Notes: generated by a model not told the origin, from the sequence alone. 58,311 nucleotides of DNA from Planktothrix tepida PCC 9214 (GCF_900009145.1 NZ_LN889812.1:310258-368568); one strand, 5' to 3'; counted from the first letter of the stretch, positions 34,229 to 43,987 are shown. Program-made: numbers and translations.

Positions 34229-36202
34229 ATGAAAAATATGAATCAACTTGATCCTTTACTTTGGCATCGATTTTTAAAGATTGCTCAACCCTTCTTTTAT
34301 CCTTTAGAAGCAGGAAGCGGGAAAGTTTTTTTGAGTTTATTGTTTTTATTATTAATCTTTTTGTTTGCTGCTGTTTTTGTTTTAGTGAGTGGAGTTTCGA
34401 TTGTAAGTCAGTATATTTTTCCTGATTTCTTTAATAGTATTGCTCCCGGTTTATATAAATCTGTTGCTAGTATTATTTACTCTCCCTCTATTATTATTGT
34501 CCTTTTAATGCTTTTAGTTCCGATGGGGGCGTTTTTCCTGTATCGAAATCAAATAAAAACTCGTTGGCAACCTTGGGCATTTTTAAGCGTTCTCTTATTG
34601 TTATCCCTATCTGTGAGTGGATTAAATGTCATTATTAGCTATGTGGGTAACTTTTTTACAACGGCTTTAGCTGAAAAAAGTCAGGATGAATTTTGGCGAT
34701 TTCTTTATGTTTATGCGGGTGTTTTTGTTGTGGGAACCCCCATCGTTGTCTTGTATGGATATACCCGCGATCGCTTAGGAAACTATTGGCGAAAGTGGTT
34801 AACGGATGAATTTTTAGATCGGTATTTAAGTCAACGCGCCTTTTATCAAATCGAATCCGACGGAAAGATTGATAACCCGGATCAACGGATAACCGAAGAT
34901 ATTAAATCTTTTACGATTACCAGTTTAAGATTTTTACTGATTATCCTAGGTTCAATTATTGATGTGATTTCTTTTACGGGAATTCTCTTTTCTATTTCCA
35001 AATCTCTTTCGGTTTTTCTGTTGATTTATGCTTTCATTGGGACTTTAATTACGGTTGTAATTGGACGGCGTTTAATTCCCCTAAACTTTAATCAATTAAG
35101 ACGAGAAGCCGATTTTCGTTATGGATTAGTTCATGTCCGCGATAATGCAGAATCTATTGCTTTTTATCAAGGGGAAGACCAAGAACTTAACCAAGTTAAA
35201 CAACGGTTTTTTAAAGCCTTTGAAAACTTTAATTTATTAGTGGGTTGGCAACGAAATGTTAATTATTTTACTAAGAGCTATGAATATGCAGTCATTATTT
35301 TACCGTCGTTAATTTTGGCTCCTATTTATTTCGCGGGAACGATTAAATACGGGGATATTACTCAAGCTAATTTTGCTTTTGCTCAAGTTCTAGGTGCTTT
35401 TTCTATTGTCGTCAGTGAGATTGAAATTCTGAGTGCGTTTGCGGCGGGAATTAATCGTTTAGCAACGTTTTCTGAATTTTTAAAATATCCAAAAACGGTT
35501 CATCAAGGAGATAGACAGATTGATTTAACGATTGATTCTCCCCTGGCTTTAGAACACATTACCCTGAATACTCCTAATTATCAAAAAATATTAGTTAAAG
35601 ACTTATCTCTGACTCTCGCTTCGGGCGAAGGATTAGTGATTATGGGTCAAAGTGGAGTCGGAAAAAGTTCTCTATTACGGGCAATTGCTGGGTTATGGAC
35701 ATCAGGAACAGGCCGATTAGTTCGTCCTGAATTATCGTCGATGTTATTTTTACCCCAACGTCCCTATATGATTTTAGGAACATTACGGCAACAATTACTT
35801 TATCCCAATATTAATCGAGAGGTCAATGAAACCGAATTACGTCAAGTCTTGAAATTAGTCAATTTAGAAGATCTGCCAGAACGAGTCAATGGATTTGATG
35901 CTGAATTAGATTGGGCAAATATTCTGTCTTTAGGGGAACAACAACGGTTAGCTTTTGCCCGATTATTAATCAGTAAACCTCGCTACGCCATTTTAGATGA
36001 AGCGACGAGTGCCTTAGATTTAAAAAATGAAGAACTCCTTTACAAGAAATTGGATGAAACCGAAACAACCTATATTAGTGTTGGGCATCGGATGAGTTTA
36101 TTACGCTACCATCAGTACGTTTTAGAACTCATGGGCGATCAAAAATGGCGCTTAGTTTCAACGAAGGATTATCAAGCTGAAATGAGTTTATTGACTCAAT
36201 GA
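34229..36202 (+). CDS. ABC transporter, fused permease/ATPase, SbmA/BacA-like
   Basis: A half-transporter of about 657 residues with an N-terminal membrane domain of about six helices (starting near residue 34) and a C-terminal ATPase. The ATPase shows Walker A GQSGVGKSS, signature LSLGEQQRLAFARLL and Walker B YAILDEATSALD. The permease has the form of the ABC_membrane_2/SbmA-BacA/ABCD class (GNYWRKWLTDEFLDRYL, READFRYGLVHVRDNAESIAFYQGE), which moves peptides, cobalamin or acyl-CoA-like substrates. It should work as a homodimer. The ATG at 34229 is preferred to an upstream GTG. Confidence 0.85.
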   Translation: MKNMNQLDPLLWHRFLKIAQPFFYPLEAGSGKVFLSLLFLLLIFLFAAVFVLVSGVSIVSQYIFPDFFNSIAPGLYKSVASIIYSPSIIIVLLMLLVPMGAFFLYRNQIKTRWQPWAFLSVLLLLSLSVSGLNVIISYVGNFFTTALAEKSQDEFWRFLYVYAGVFVVGTPIVVLYGYTRDRLGNYWRKWLTDEFLDRYLSQRAFYQIESDGKIDNPDQRITEDIKSFTITSLRFLLIILGSIIDVISFTGILFSISKSLSVFLLIYAFIGTLITVVIGRRLIPLNFNQLRREADFRYGLVHVRDNAESIAFYQGEDQELNQVKQRFFKAFENFNLLVGWQRNVNYFTKSYEYAVIILPSLILAPIYFAGTIKYGDITQANFAFAQVLGAFSIVVSEIEILSAFAAGINRLATFSEFLKYPKTVHQGDRQIDLTIDSPLALEHITLNTPNYQKILVKDLSLTLASGEGLVIMGQSGVGKSSLLRAIAGLWTSGTGRLVRPELSSMLFLPQRPYMILGTLRQQLLYPNINREVNETELRQVLKLVNLEDLPERVNGFDAELDWANILSLGEQQRLAFARLLISKPRYAILDEATSALDLKNEELLYKKLDETETTYISVGHRMSLLRYHQYVLELMGDQKWRLVSTKDYQAEMSLLTQ

Positions 36203-36241
36203 AAGGGTTTTTAGGGGGCAGGTACAGGCTTGGGGATAGCT

Positions 36242-36595
36242 TTAAATAGGTTCATAAAACCGACAGGTATTACAAGGGCCAGAGGGATTCACAGCACAAC
36301 GCATGAGTTCTGAATGGGCATTAAACTGACAACTGGCATCCCCAATCACCCAATGTCCATCAATTAACGTTTTATCTTCAGGTCGTTCTACCGATTGTAC
36401 ATATAAGGAAATTTTATGTAGTCGGTAGCGACCGGATTTGAGTTGATAGCGATGGCGACGCTCTAAAACTGTATAAGTTTGCCCATTCCAGTTGAGATAA
36501 TGACCGGGTTGTGGTGTCCAATCTAAACAAACACTTCCCAGGGTTTGACGGGGATGGGTCAAAATCACCTCCGTTGGTAATGAATTTAGATCCAT
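36242..36595 (-). CDS. DUF6464 family protein
   Basis: A 117-residue cyanobacterial protein with the block PGHYLNWNGQTYTVLERRHRYQLKSGRYRLHKISLYV, which I recall as DUF6464. The C-terminal part has four cysteines (DASCQF, RCAVNPSGPCNTCRFYE), possibly a metal site. The function is unknown. The gene converges on the ABC exporter with 39 bp between. Confidence 0.7.
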   Translation of the reverse strand: MDLNSLPTEVILTHPRQTLGSVCLDWTPQPGHYLNWNGQTYTVLERRHRYQLKSGRYRLHKISLYVQSVERPEDKTLIDGHWVIGDASCQFNAHSELMRCAVNPSGPCNTCRFYEPI

Positions 36596-36640
36596 AATGG
36601 TTTCAGTTCATTCAACACGTTGTGAGATTGTAGCTTAAAA

Positions 36641-36696
36641 GGGAACAGGGAACAGGGAACAGGGAACAGGGAACAGGGAACAGGGAACAGGGAACA
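36641..36696. repeat. Tandem GGGAACA array, eight copies
   Basis: Eight perfect head-to-tail copies of the heptamer GGGAACA lie between the DUF6464 and purN genes. It is the longest of five loci of this repeat in the window (3161, 36641, 37577, 38580, 52796) and probably varies in length by slippage. Confidence 0.95.
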
Positions 36697-36777
36697 GACA
36701 GAAAAAAGGTGTTACCCGTTTTCCAGGTGTGATATTCCAGGTTGTACCCCAATCGGAAATGAAATTTATCCCTGAGC

Positions 36778-37440
36778 TTATTTTTGATTATGCCACTGAG
36801 TAACTAGGGAAATAGCCCCAATCAAAATTTTATGCTCTTGAACTTGAATTCGGGCGTGTAAGGTTTCCGGGGTATCATCGGGTAAAATTGGAACCGCCGC
36901 TTGCATTAAAATTGGGCCACTATCGACCTCTAATTCGACTAAATGAACGCTACATCCTGTAATTTTAACTTGGGCTTCTAAGGCTTGTTCTACCCCTCGA
37001 ATTCCGGGAAAACTGGGCAATAAACTGGGATGTAAATTAATAATCTTTTGAGGGAACGCATCGACTAAAACTTGAGTTACGATTCGCATCCATCCAGCAA
37101 AAACAATCCAATCGACATCATGTTCTTTCAATGTTTTAACAATATCTCGATCTAAATCTTCCCGTTTTTTATAGTGACGATGATTTAAAAGAATGGTTTT
37201 GACTCCAAAGCGTTGTGCCCGTTCTATAACTTTAGCATCGGGGTTATTATAAATTAAAACTTGAATTTGAGCATTGAGTTGTTGATCTTGAATAGCTTGA
37301 GCAATTGCCTCAAAGTTGGTTCCGCTTCCAGAGGCTAAAACACCAATTTTTAAAGGATTACCTTCCACAAATAAAGGAGAAGGAATAGGAGGAGAAATTA
37401 AACAGGAGGTTGAATCAATTCCCGTTAGCGTCGCATTCAT
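36778..37440 (-). CDS. purN: Phosphoribosylglycinamide formyltransferase
   Basis: This 220-residue enzyme transfers a formyl group from 10-formyl-THF to GAR in purine synthesis. It shows IGVLASGSGTNFEAI at the start of the catalytic domain (after about 30 extra residues), the catalytic INLHPSLLPSFPG and the late VDSGPILMQAAVP. The N-terminal extension (Ser/Pro-rich) is common in cyanobacterial PurN. Dispersed heptamer arrays flank it on both sides. Confidence 0.93.
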   Translation of the reverse strand: MNATLTGIDSTSCLISPPIPSPLFVEGNPLKIGVLASGSGTNFEAIAQAIQDQQLNAQIQVLIYNNPDAKVIERAQRFGVKTILLNHRHYKKREDLDRDIVKTLKEHDVDWIVFAGWMRIVTQVLVDAFPQKIINLHPSLLPSFPGIRGVEQALEAQVKITGCSVHLVELEVDSGPILMQAAVPILPDDTPETLHARIQVQEHKILIGAISLVTQWHNQK

Positions 37441-37576
37441 TCAGAGTTTCACCCATTTATATAGTAACTTCAATACAGTTTAAAGGCTCAATAGCTTCTT
37501 GTAAAATATAGCAGTTATGGAAACATAGTTAGAACATGGACTGATATTGAAACAAAGGATGGTGAAAATTTTTTCC

Positions 37577-37602
37577 CCCTGTTCCCTGTTCCCTGTTCCC
37601 TG
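37577..37602. repeat. Tandem GGGAACA heptamers (reverse orientation)
   Basis: Between three and four copies of CCCTGTT, the complement of AACAGGG, lie upstream of the ABC permease gene. Confidence 0.9.
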
Positions 37603-37641
37603 CTATATTTTGAGAAAACTTTATCAAAATTGATTCAGGTT

Positions 37642-38529
37642 ATGGCTTCTTCACCTATTTCTCAGAAACAGCTTCTGGATCAAGATGCGGTCATGGCTTG
37701 GATTTTTCTGGCTCCAGCTTTGCTGCTCATGGGGATCTTTATTGTATGGCCTATTGGGTATTTATTTTACCTGAGTTTTACCCAAGGGAGTTTTACACGG
37801 TCTGGGGTTTATGGAGTGGGACTGAACAATTATGTGCGTTTATTTCTGAGTCCTGATTTTTGGCAAGTGCTGTTTAATACAACTTATTTTACCGTCGCAA
37901 CAGTAATTCCCAGTTTGATAATTCCTGTAGGATTAGCGGTACTTTTAAATCGAACTTTTGCTTTACGAGATATTCTCAGAACAGCTTATTTTATCCCCTC
38001 CATTACTTCCTTAGTCGCCGTTGGTTTAGGATGGCGTTGGTTATTTCAATTTAATGGCCCCGTCAATGGATTATTATCCCACATTGGACTTGATCCGATT
38101 CCTTGGTTAAGTAGTACAATCTGGGCAATGCCTGTGTTAATTTTACTCAGTATTTGGAAACAATTAGGGTTTAATTTAGTAGTATTTTTAGCGGGGTTAC
38201 AAGCAATTCCTCAAACTCGATATGAAGCAGCCGAATTAGATGGGGCAAATCCTTGGCAACAATTTTGGTATATAACCTTACCCGGTTTACAACCCACTAT
38301 TGTTTTTGCAACGGTAACAACGGCAATTTTTACCTTAAGAAGTTTTGAGCAAGTTTATGTTATTACTGGAGGCGGCCCATTAAATTCGACGAATGTTTTA
38401 GTCTATTATATTTATGATCAAGCCTTTGCTCAATTTGATTTTGGTTATGCAGCCGCAGCGGCAACCATTTTATTAGCGATCGCTTTAATTCTAGTTTATA
38501 TTCAATTGAAATTATTTGGAGAAGATTAA
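37642..38529 (+). CDS. Sugar-type ABC transporter permease (MalF/UgpA-like)
   Basis: A membrane protein of about 295 residues with six predicted helices. The EAA loop EAAELDGANPWQQFWYITLPGLQP touches the ATPase subunit. The family imports oligosaccharides, glucosylglycerol or glycerol phosphate with a binding protein, a second permease and an ATPase. None of these partners lies in the window, so this subunit is an orphan here. The ATG at 37642 is preferred to an upstream TTG. Confidence 0.85.
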   Translation: MASSPISQKQLLDQDAVMAWIFLAPALLLMGIFIVWPIGYLFYLSFTQGSFTRSGVYGVGLNNYVRLFLSPDFWQVLFNTTYFTVATVIPSLIIPVGLAVLLNRTFALRDILRTAYFIPSITSLVAVGLGWRWLFQFNGPVNGLLSHIGLDPIPWLSSTIWAMPVLILLSIWKQLGFNLVVFLAGLQAIPQTRYEAAELDGANPWQQFWYITLPGLQPTIVFATVTTAIFTLRSFEQVYVITGGGPLNSTNVLVYYIYDQAFAQFDFGYAAAAATILLAIALILVYIQLKLFGED

Positions 38530-38579
38530 TCTAAATTAATCTATAGCAACCCAAGCAATTGTTAGAACATAAACTATCT

Positions 38580-38607
38580 GTTCCCTGTTCCCTGTTCCCT
38601 GTTCCCT
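38580..38607. repeat. Tandem GGGAACA heptamers (reverse orientation)
   Basis: Four copies of TTCCCTG occur in the short gap between the convergent permease and flavoprotein genes. Confidence 0.9.
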
Positions 38608-38610
38608 AAT

Positions 38611-40080
38611 CTACAAACAATTCGCGCATAAAATCCCCGATGCTGCTACGGCGGGAACTCCAATACCGGGTTGGGTACTATCTCCCACTAAATATAAGCC
38701 TTGAATGGGGGTAAATGGCCCTGGAAATTTCCCTTGACCTGCAACAATAGCAGGGCCATAAGTGCCTTGATAACGTCGTAAATAGCGAGCATGGGTTAAA
38801 GGAGTTCCAATTAATTCTAAGGTTGTTCGTTGGCGCACATCGGGGATAATTTTTTCTACAGCACGATATAAATGTTCGGCTTTTTCTTGTTTATTTTGAG
38901 CATAAAAGCCATCTTTTTTCCACCCAAAAAAGGGTTCTAAAGTATAGGCATGAATGAGATGATGACCGGGTGGAGCTAAATTTTTATCCCAAACAGAAGG
39001 AATCGAAATCATACAAGTATTGCCAGGAACGGTAATATCAAGGTTGCTATTATGAACAACAACATGATGCCCCGTCAGTTCCTCTAATCCTTCAGATTTA
39101 AGTCCTAAATGCAGGTGCATAAAACTATCCACTGCCGGAGTATTTAAGGCGGTTTTGCGATAATCTGGAGGTAAATCCGAAGAGTTTAATAAATGGGTAT
39201 AGGTATCCCAAATTGTGGCGTTAGAGATGACAGTTGGAGCCTGAAATTCTTCTCCCTTTCGAGTTTTAACCCCATAGACTTTTCCCCCGTTAACTAAAAT
39301 TTTTTCAACGTGAGTTCCTAACTGAATCTTTCCCCCAAATCGAGTTAATCCTCGCACCAGAGCTTGAACAATAGCTTGACTACCTCCAATTGGATATTCA
39401 ATTGTAGAATAATTTCGTTCGCCGATCATAAAAGCAACTTCTGGAGTCATCGTTCCTTCTGCTTTTAATCCTGATAATAAAAAACATTCTAAATCAATTA
39501 ATCGTCGTACCCAAGGATCATGAACCGTTTGCTCAACGATTTCACCCACTGAACTTGAAATATCACCTAAGACAGGCAGTAATTTTAATAAAGAAAAGCC
39601 ATAATTTGTAATTAATTTAGGAATGACTTTCCAATCAGCGCGTAACTCAATGGCGGGAATTTCTTTTAAACCTTGATAAACTTTCAGTAACCGATGTTCA
39701 AATTGGGCAAATTCCAGCGCTCCTTCGGGTGTAAATTGAGCAATAGCCTTTCGATAACGTTCCCTATTCCCATAAACAGCCAAAGACCCTTCAGGAAAAT
39801 GATAATGTCCTAGAGGGTCATAGACTACCGTTGTCAGGGACTCCCCCAAACGAGTTAAAACTTGCTGTAAAGGATTTAGACCCTGGGAATTACTCAGTCC
39901 ACAATAAAACGAGGGCCCTGAATCAAAATGGAAGCCCTGACGAGAAAAACCCTGTGCTGCTCCTCCCGGCAAGGTATGACTTTCTAAAATCATGACCTGT
40001 TTACCAGAGTGAGCCAAAAGTGCACCTGCTACTAAGCCACCGATACCACTGCCAATGACAATTACATCAAAATTTTGCAT
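38611..40080 (-). CDS. CrtISO/phytoene-desaturase-like FAD oxidoreductase
   Basis: A 489-residue flavoprotein of the carotenoid isomerase/desaturase superfamily. The dinucleotide site is VIVIGSGIGGLVAGALLAHSGKQVMILE, followed by PGGAAQGFSRQGFHFDSGPSFY, characteristic of CrtISO-like proteins. The C-terminus has the second FAD motif GLYLVGDSTQPGIGVPAVAASG. It could isomerise or desaturate carotenes, or be one of the uncharacterised CrtISO-like paralogues in cyanobacteria. No other carotenoid gene is nearby. Confidence 0.82.
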   Translation of the reverse strand: MQNFDVIVIGSGIGGLVAGALLAHSGKQVMILESHTLPGGAAQGFSRQGFHFDSGPSFYCGLSNSQGLNPLQQVLTRLGESLTTVVYDPLGHYHFPEGSLAVYGNRERYRKAIAQFTPEGALEFAQFEHRLLKVYQGLKEIPAIELRADWKVIPKLITNYGFSLLKLLPVLGDISSSVGEIVEQTVHDPWVRRLIDLECFLLSGLKAEGTMTPEVAFMIGERNYSTIEYPIGGSQAIVQALVRGLTRFGGKIQLGTHVEKILVNGGKVYGVKTRKGEEFQAPTVISNATIWDTYTHLLNSSDLPPDYRKTALNTPAVDSFMHLHLGLKSEGLEELTGHHVVVHNSNLDITVPGNTCMISIPSVWDKNLAPPGHHLIHAYTLEPFFGWKKDGFYAQNKQEKAEHLYRAVEKIIPDVRQRTTLELIGTPLTHARYLRRYQGTYGPAIVAGQGKFPGPFTPIQGLYLVGDSTQPGIGVPAVAASGILCANCL

Positions 40081-40542
40081 CCGTATTGATCAGGTTGTGG
40101 AGGTTAAGCAATAAGATTTTACCGCTATTTTAATAAAAAATAGCGTAAAATATACTAGGCTACTCCGCATTAAAATTATATTCTAGGATGAGGAAGGGAA
40201 AATGGGGAATGAAAAATAGAAATTTGTGTTTGTACAATTGAGATGTGTTTTAGCGGATCATCAGGGATGCCTGCATTTCTTCTGAATAGTCCTTTAACGG
40301 GATGTAAACTTAAGCAGATTCGGAGTGTATTCAAGCCCTTAAAGGTTTTGAAAATAGAAAAGAGGAGTCATAATCCCTCAAAAAAATCTAATCAATTTGG
40401 GTAAAACTGATCCTCTAAATAACTGATTATGAGCGATAAGTTTCTATTTTCTCCTCAGTACCACCTATTATTAACAAAACCCTAGTACCGGATACGCTTA
40501 AGTCACTTCATAAATTGTTGACTTTCTGTATTGGAGACTAAA
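40081..40542. other. Divergent intergenic region
   Basis: About 460 bp between two divergent genes. AT-rich with short direct words; I see no gene, no clear promoter pair and no dispersed repeat. GGAG 8 bases before the ATG at 40543 supports the start of the following gene. Confidence 0.45.
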
Positions 40543-42165
40543 ATGCCAACCCCGTCCCGTCTAAATGAAGTTGCTCAAAGTTTAGAAGCTGATCCGAATT
40601 CAACGCGGATTAAGAAAGTTCTGTTATGTGCTTATAATGGCAAATGGGAAAATGATGCTCAAATTTTAAATGCAATTAATTTAACTCATATACTCCAAAA
40701 TATTTATCAAAAATATCCTCAATTTGAACCCCTTAAAATTAGTCTCAATAATATTTTATCTCGTCTTAATAAAAAGAATGAATATGGTCGTGTTATTCAC
40801 AGCATTGAAGAACAGATAACTCAACTTTACCTTCCCTCTCTTTCGGAAGAAAATTCCGAAGTTAATCAACCGTCAATTACAGCATCAGAAACCGTAAAAA
40901 TTAGTCCTGAAGAGTTAAATTCTCTGTCTTCTGTCTATTTAAGTCAAGTAACTTCGCCGGATGCCAGAAACAATATATCGGATTTATTTGATGTGCGATT
41001 TAAAATTATGCAGCATACTAATCCCTTACGGGCAAAATTGGTGATTTTTTCGAGTTTAGAAAGAGAGTTTAATTATCGAGATGAAGATTGGTCACAACTT
41101 AAAAATCAAAGTTTAGATAATTTACTGCGCCAACTCTTACAAACTTTTCCTAATTTAGAACGGCTTAAATCTCATCTTTATAAGATGGCGGAATATTTAG
41201 AAGATGTGGATGAAAATATACAAGTTGTCACGGTCATTTTAGAAGCTTTAAATCCTTATTATGAACCTAAACAAAAATCTTATGCAGAAATTGCCGAATC
41301 TTCCCCGCCTTCGATTTTACAGCAACATTTTTTAACGAGTCAGGCTATTGATATTAACGAAAGTGAAACCCTGCATTTATTAAATCCTAATCCCCAAGAC
41401 TTTGAATTTGCCTTAGACAAGGGAGAGACTGTTCAGGCTCCCTCGTCCATCAATGAGAGTAGTCTTTCTGATTTCACCTTAGCAACATCCATTAGTAATA
41501 TTGAGATTTCAGAACCTGATGTAAAAGACAACAGTGATATTATTCAAAAAAGGCTAAAATTGGAGTTAAACGTTGAGGAAAAAATTGATCATAGTGTAGC
41601 TGATTCTTTAGTACCATTAACAACAATTTTAAAGCATTTGGAGTTATCTCTTAACCAAGAATTAAAAAATCAGACCCCTGAAGTTCAATTAGAAATCAAA
41701 TATAAATCTTTAAGAAAGTTTATTCATCTGCTTCACGATAGAATTGCAGATTTAGGGATGGTCGTTAATCAATCGGAAGTCGAAGATCAACAACGATTAT
41801 TGTTGAATAAGACCCTGATGATGGATGGAGGTGAAGACCCAGAGAACCTGCAACACCGACTGACTCAACCCCAATTGCTGGAACTCGCCAGACAGGGCCA
41901 CGCAAAAGCGATCGCAACAGTAATCAGTCAATTCCTGAAACCGAAGGGGATTAACACTCTCGCTAAGTCAAAAGACGCTTGCTTGCACATTATACTAGAG
42001 TCAGATCAAGTGCCAAATCAAGCGACTATGAGTCAATTTGTTCATCAAAAACTTCTGGATTTGAAAATCATATCAATTCAGAAGATCAAAGTTTATGCTC
42101 GAACTCCTGGCAATAAGTCAATGGCTTGGGTGCAAGAATTTACCTATACGGGGACTCATAATTGA
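40543..42165 (+). CDS. Large cyanobacterial protein of unknown function
   Basis: A 540-residue protein without signal peptide or membrane segment. The N-terminal half is helical, with repeated short helices (residues 1-90 and 160-230). The middle (about 230-340) is Ser/Glu-rich and probably disordered. The C-terminal 95 residues look like a compact domain: ARQGHAKAIATVISQFLKPKGINTLAKSKDACLHIILES...KVYARTPGNKSMAWVQEF. This domain resembles a module I have seen in other cyanobacterial proteins, but I cannot name it. GGAG supports the ATG start over an upstream TTG. Confidence 0.7.
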   Translation: MPTPSRLNEVAQSLEADPNSTRIKKVLLCAYNGKWENDAQILNAINLTHILQNIYQKYPQFEPLKISLNNILSRLNKKNEYGRVIHSIEEQITQLYLPSLSEENSEVNQPSITASETVKISPEELNSLSSVYLSQVTSPDARNNISDLFDVRFKIMQHTNPLRAKLVIFSSLEREFNYRDEDWSQLKNQSLDNLLRQLLQTFPNLERLKSHLYKMAEYLEDVDENIQVVTVILEALNPYYEPKQKSYAEIAESSPPSILQQHFLTSQAIDINESETLHLLNPNPQDFEFALDKGETVQAPSSINESSLSDFTLATSISNIEISEPDVKDNSDIIQKRLKLELNVEEKIDHSVADSLVPLTTILKHLELSLNQELKNQTPEVQLEIKYKSLRKFIHLLHDRIADLGMVVNQSEVEDQQRLLLNKTLMMDGGEDPENLQHRLTQPQLLELARQGHAKAIATVISQFLKPKGINTLAKSKDACLHIILESDQVPNQATMSQFVHQKLLDLKIISIQKIKVYARTPGNKSMAWVQEFTYTGTHN

Positions 42166-42588
42166 CACTCTCTGTGCCTAAAGGCGTGGGGATTCTGGGT
42201 TCAACGTAAACCACTTAATCAAAGTACCTTGCAGTGCTTTAATCAGAGGTGGGATTTCTCCCCCGGCGTAAATTCGGATATGCCCTACCCTATTCGCATT
42301 GCTGCGAGTTCTTTTTTAACTTGAAACTAATTTGTTTCAAAAAACTGGCTGTCTAGTACCCACGAATCTTTTACCCACTGCTGGGGGAAACTAGAACTGT
42401 GCAGTAGAACCCGATAGATTCAGTTGTCAAGGTGAGCGCGTTTTGCAGTTAGGCGACTAGGTTTTTAGACAGGTTATTTACCTTTCCTGTTACTGGAAAT
42501 CGTACCACAATCAGATGTTAATAGACAACCCCATATAAAGCCTAACTAGAAGTTAGGGGTTTAAAACCCATTTTTCTGATAATTAATT
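42166..42588. other. Candidate IS200/IS605-type remnant or structured non-coding element
   Basis: This 423-bp gap has no ORF. It begins with an imperfect hairpin around GCCTAAAGGC (ACTCTCTGTGCC...GGCGTGGGG), of the kind seen at the ends of cyanobacterial IS200/IS605 elements. It ends with CCTAACT/AGTTAGG and GGGTTTAAAACCC hairpins (42541-42569) followed by ATTTTT. No transposase reading frame remains. The class is an inference; a structured RNA or a simple terminator region is possible. Confidence 0.35.
42541..42576 (+). terminator. Double hairpin before the pentapeptide gene
   Basis: Adjoining stems CCTAACT-AGA-AGTTAGG and GGGTT-TAA-AACCC are followed by ATTTTT. This could end transcription coming from the left. 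Confidence 0.45.
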
Positions 42589-43584
42589 ATGGATGAGGAA
42601 ACACTACTCGAACAGTATCGAGCGGGACACAAAAACTTTAAAGGAATTAATTTAAGGGGTGCTGAACTTAGTCGTGCAGACTTGATTGGTGCTAACTTAA
42701 GTGGTTCAGATTTGCAAGGAGCAAACTTTGTTTTAGCTTATTTGAATGGAGTTAATTTTTCCCGCGCTAATCTTAGAGGTGTCCGATTTAATGGTGCGAT
42801 TTTAAATAAAGCCAACTTAAGCGGAGCTAACCTCAGCGATGCAGAATTTCATGGAACCATTTTACAAGGGGCAGATTTTAAAAAAGCCAATTTAGCGTTA
42901 GCAACCTTACTGGATGTTAACCTGATTCAAGCCGATTTAAGAGGTGCTAATTTACAAGGAGCCGATTTAAGAGGCGCTTGTTTAAGGGGGGCAAATTTGC
43001 GCTATGAACCGAGAATTTATGAAAGTGTGAATTTACGAGGTGCAGATTTAAGAGGTACAGATTTACAAGGGGTCAACTTAACCGGGGCGGATTTAACCAG
43101 AGCCAATTTAAGTGGGGCTAATTTAACCGAAACGGTCTTACGCGGTGCAATTTTAACCCAAGCTAACTTAAGTCAATCGAACTTACAATCAGCCTTTTTA
43201 ACAGAAGCCGTTCTCACAGAAGCCAACTTAATTGGAGCCAATTTAAGGAAAGTCAAATTTGAACGAGCGATCTTAAATGATGCCCAATTACCAGGGGTTT
43301 CTTTATGTGATGCAATTCTTCCCGATGCTCAACTCAGTAATGCTAATTTAAGCAATGCCGATTTGAGCCGGGCTAATTTAGTTCGTGCCGATTTAACTCG
43401 AACTAACCTAAATTCTGCTAATCTTACCCAAGCGGATTTAACTGATGCTTCTATTGCTCGAACCAACTTAAGAAATGCCAATCTAAGTTATACCTATTTA
43501 ACTCGCGTAGAGTTGAGCAGTTCTAATACGGCTGGGGCTATTTTACATGGAGCTATTATGCCTAATGGTGAAGTTCATGATTAA
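42589..43584 (+). CDS. Pentapeptide-repeat protein
   Basis: A 331-residue protein made almost wholly of A(D/N)LXX pentapeptides, about 50 of them, which form a right-handed quadrilateral beta-helix. A short N-terminal cap (residues 1-18) precedes them. A break near residues 137-147 (RYEPRIYESV) interrupts the solenoid with a loop. No signal peptide, kinase or other domain is attached. Such proteins in cyanobacteria have varied or unknown roles; the fold is secure, the function is not. Confidence 0.92.
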   Translation: MDEETLLEQYRAGHKNFKGINLRGAELSRADLIGANLSGSDLQGANFVLAYLNGVNFSRANLRGVRFNGAILNKANLSGANLSDAEFHGTILQGADFKKANLALATLLDVNLIQADLRGANLQGADLRGACLRGANLRYEPRIYESVNLRGADLRGTDLQGVNLTGADLTRANLSGANLTETVLRGAILTQANLSQSNLQSAFLTEAVLTEANLIGANLRKVKFERAILNDAQLPGVSLCDAILPDAQLSNANLSNADLSRANLVRADLTRTNLNSANLTQADLTDASIARTNLRNANLSYTYLTRVELSSSNTAGAILHGAIMPNGEVHD

Positions 43585-43594
43585 ACGTTAAGGA

Positions 43595-43987
43595 TTAAGA
43601 ATTAATTCCTTTTTTTCCATCTTGTCTGCCTAACTCATAAATTCCCCCACTCAGACAAGCAATAATTCCGACACTAATTGACCAACTTTTATCTAAAGCA
43701 ATTTCAGTCCCCCAATTCAATAACGCTCCTACCATTAAAAAGGGAACAATGCTAAACAAAGACGCATAAAACGCATTTTGTGACTCTCGACCTTTACGGG
43801 TGCGCTCATATTCGGCTTCCGAAGTATATAACATTCGTTCGGCATAATTAAACCAACGATTTAATTGGTGTATCACCCATTCACTCACGGGAGAGAAGCC
43901 CCAATACAACGCTAAAGACCATAGGGTTGCGCCTGCAATCAGGGTAGGGTCAAAATGAAATTCAAAGGGAAAAAGATCAAGTAGCAT
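43595..43987 (-). CDS. Conserved membrane protein of unknown function
   Basis: A 130-residue protein with a hydrophobic segment near 17-31, a charged middle containing RWFNYAERMLYTSEAEYERTRKGRESQNAF, and two further segments near 75-92 and 103-118. I do not recognise the family. It converges on the pentapeptide gene with 10 bp between and diverges from the Pmp3 gene. Confidence 0.6.
   Translation of the reverse strand: MLLDLFPFEFHFDPTLIAGATLWSLALYWGFSPVSEWVIHQLNRWFNYAERMLYTSEAEYERTRKGRESQNAFYASLFSIVPFLMVGALLNWGTEIALDKSWSISVGIIACLSGGIYELGRQDGKKGINS

Noticed and set aside
37463-37475. Possible NtcA site GTA-N7-TAC upstream of the permease gene
   Set aside because: The NtcA consensus needs eight bases between the half-sites; here there are seven.
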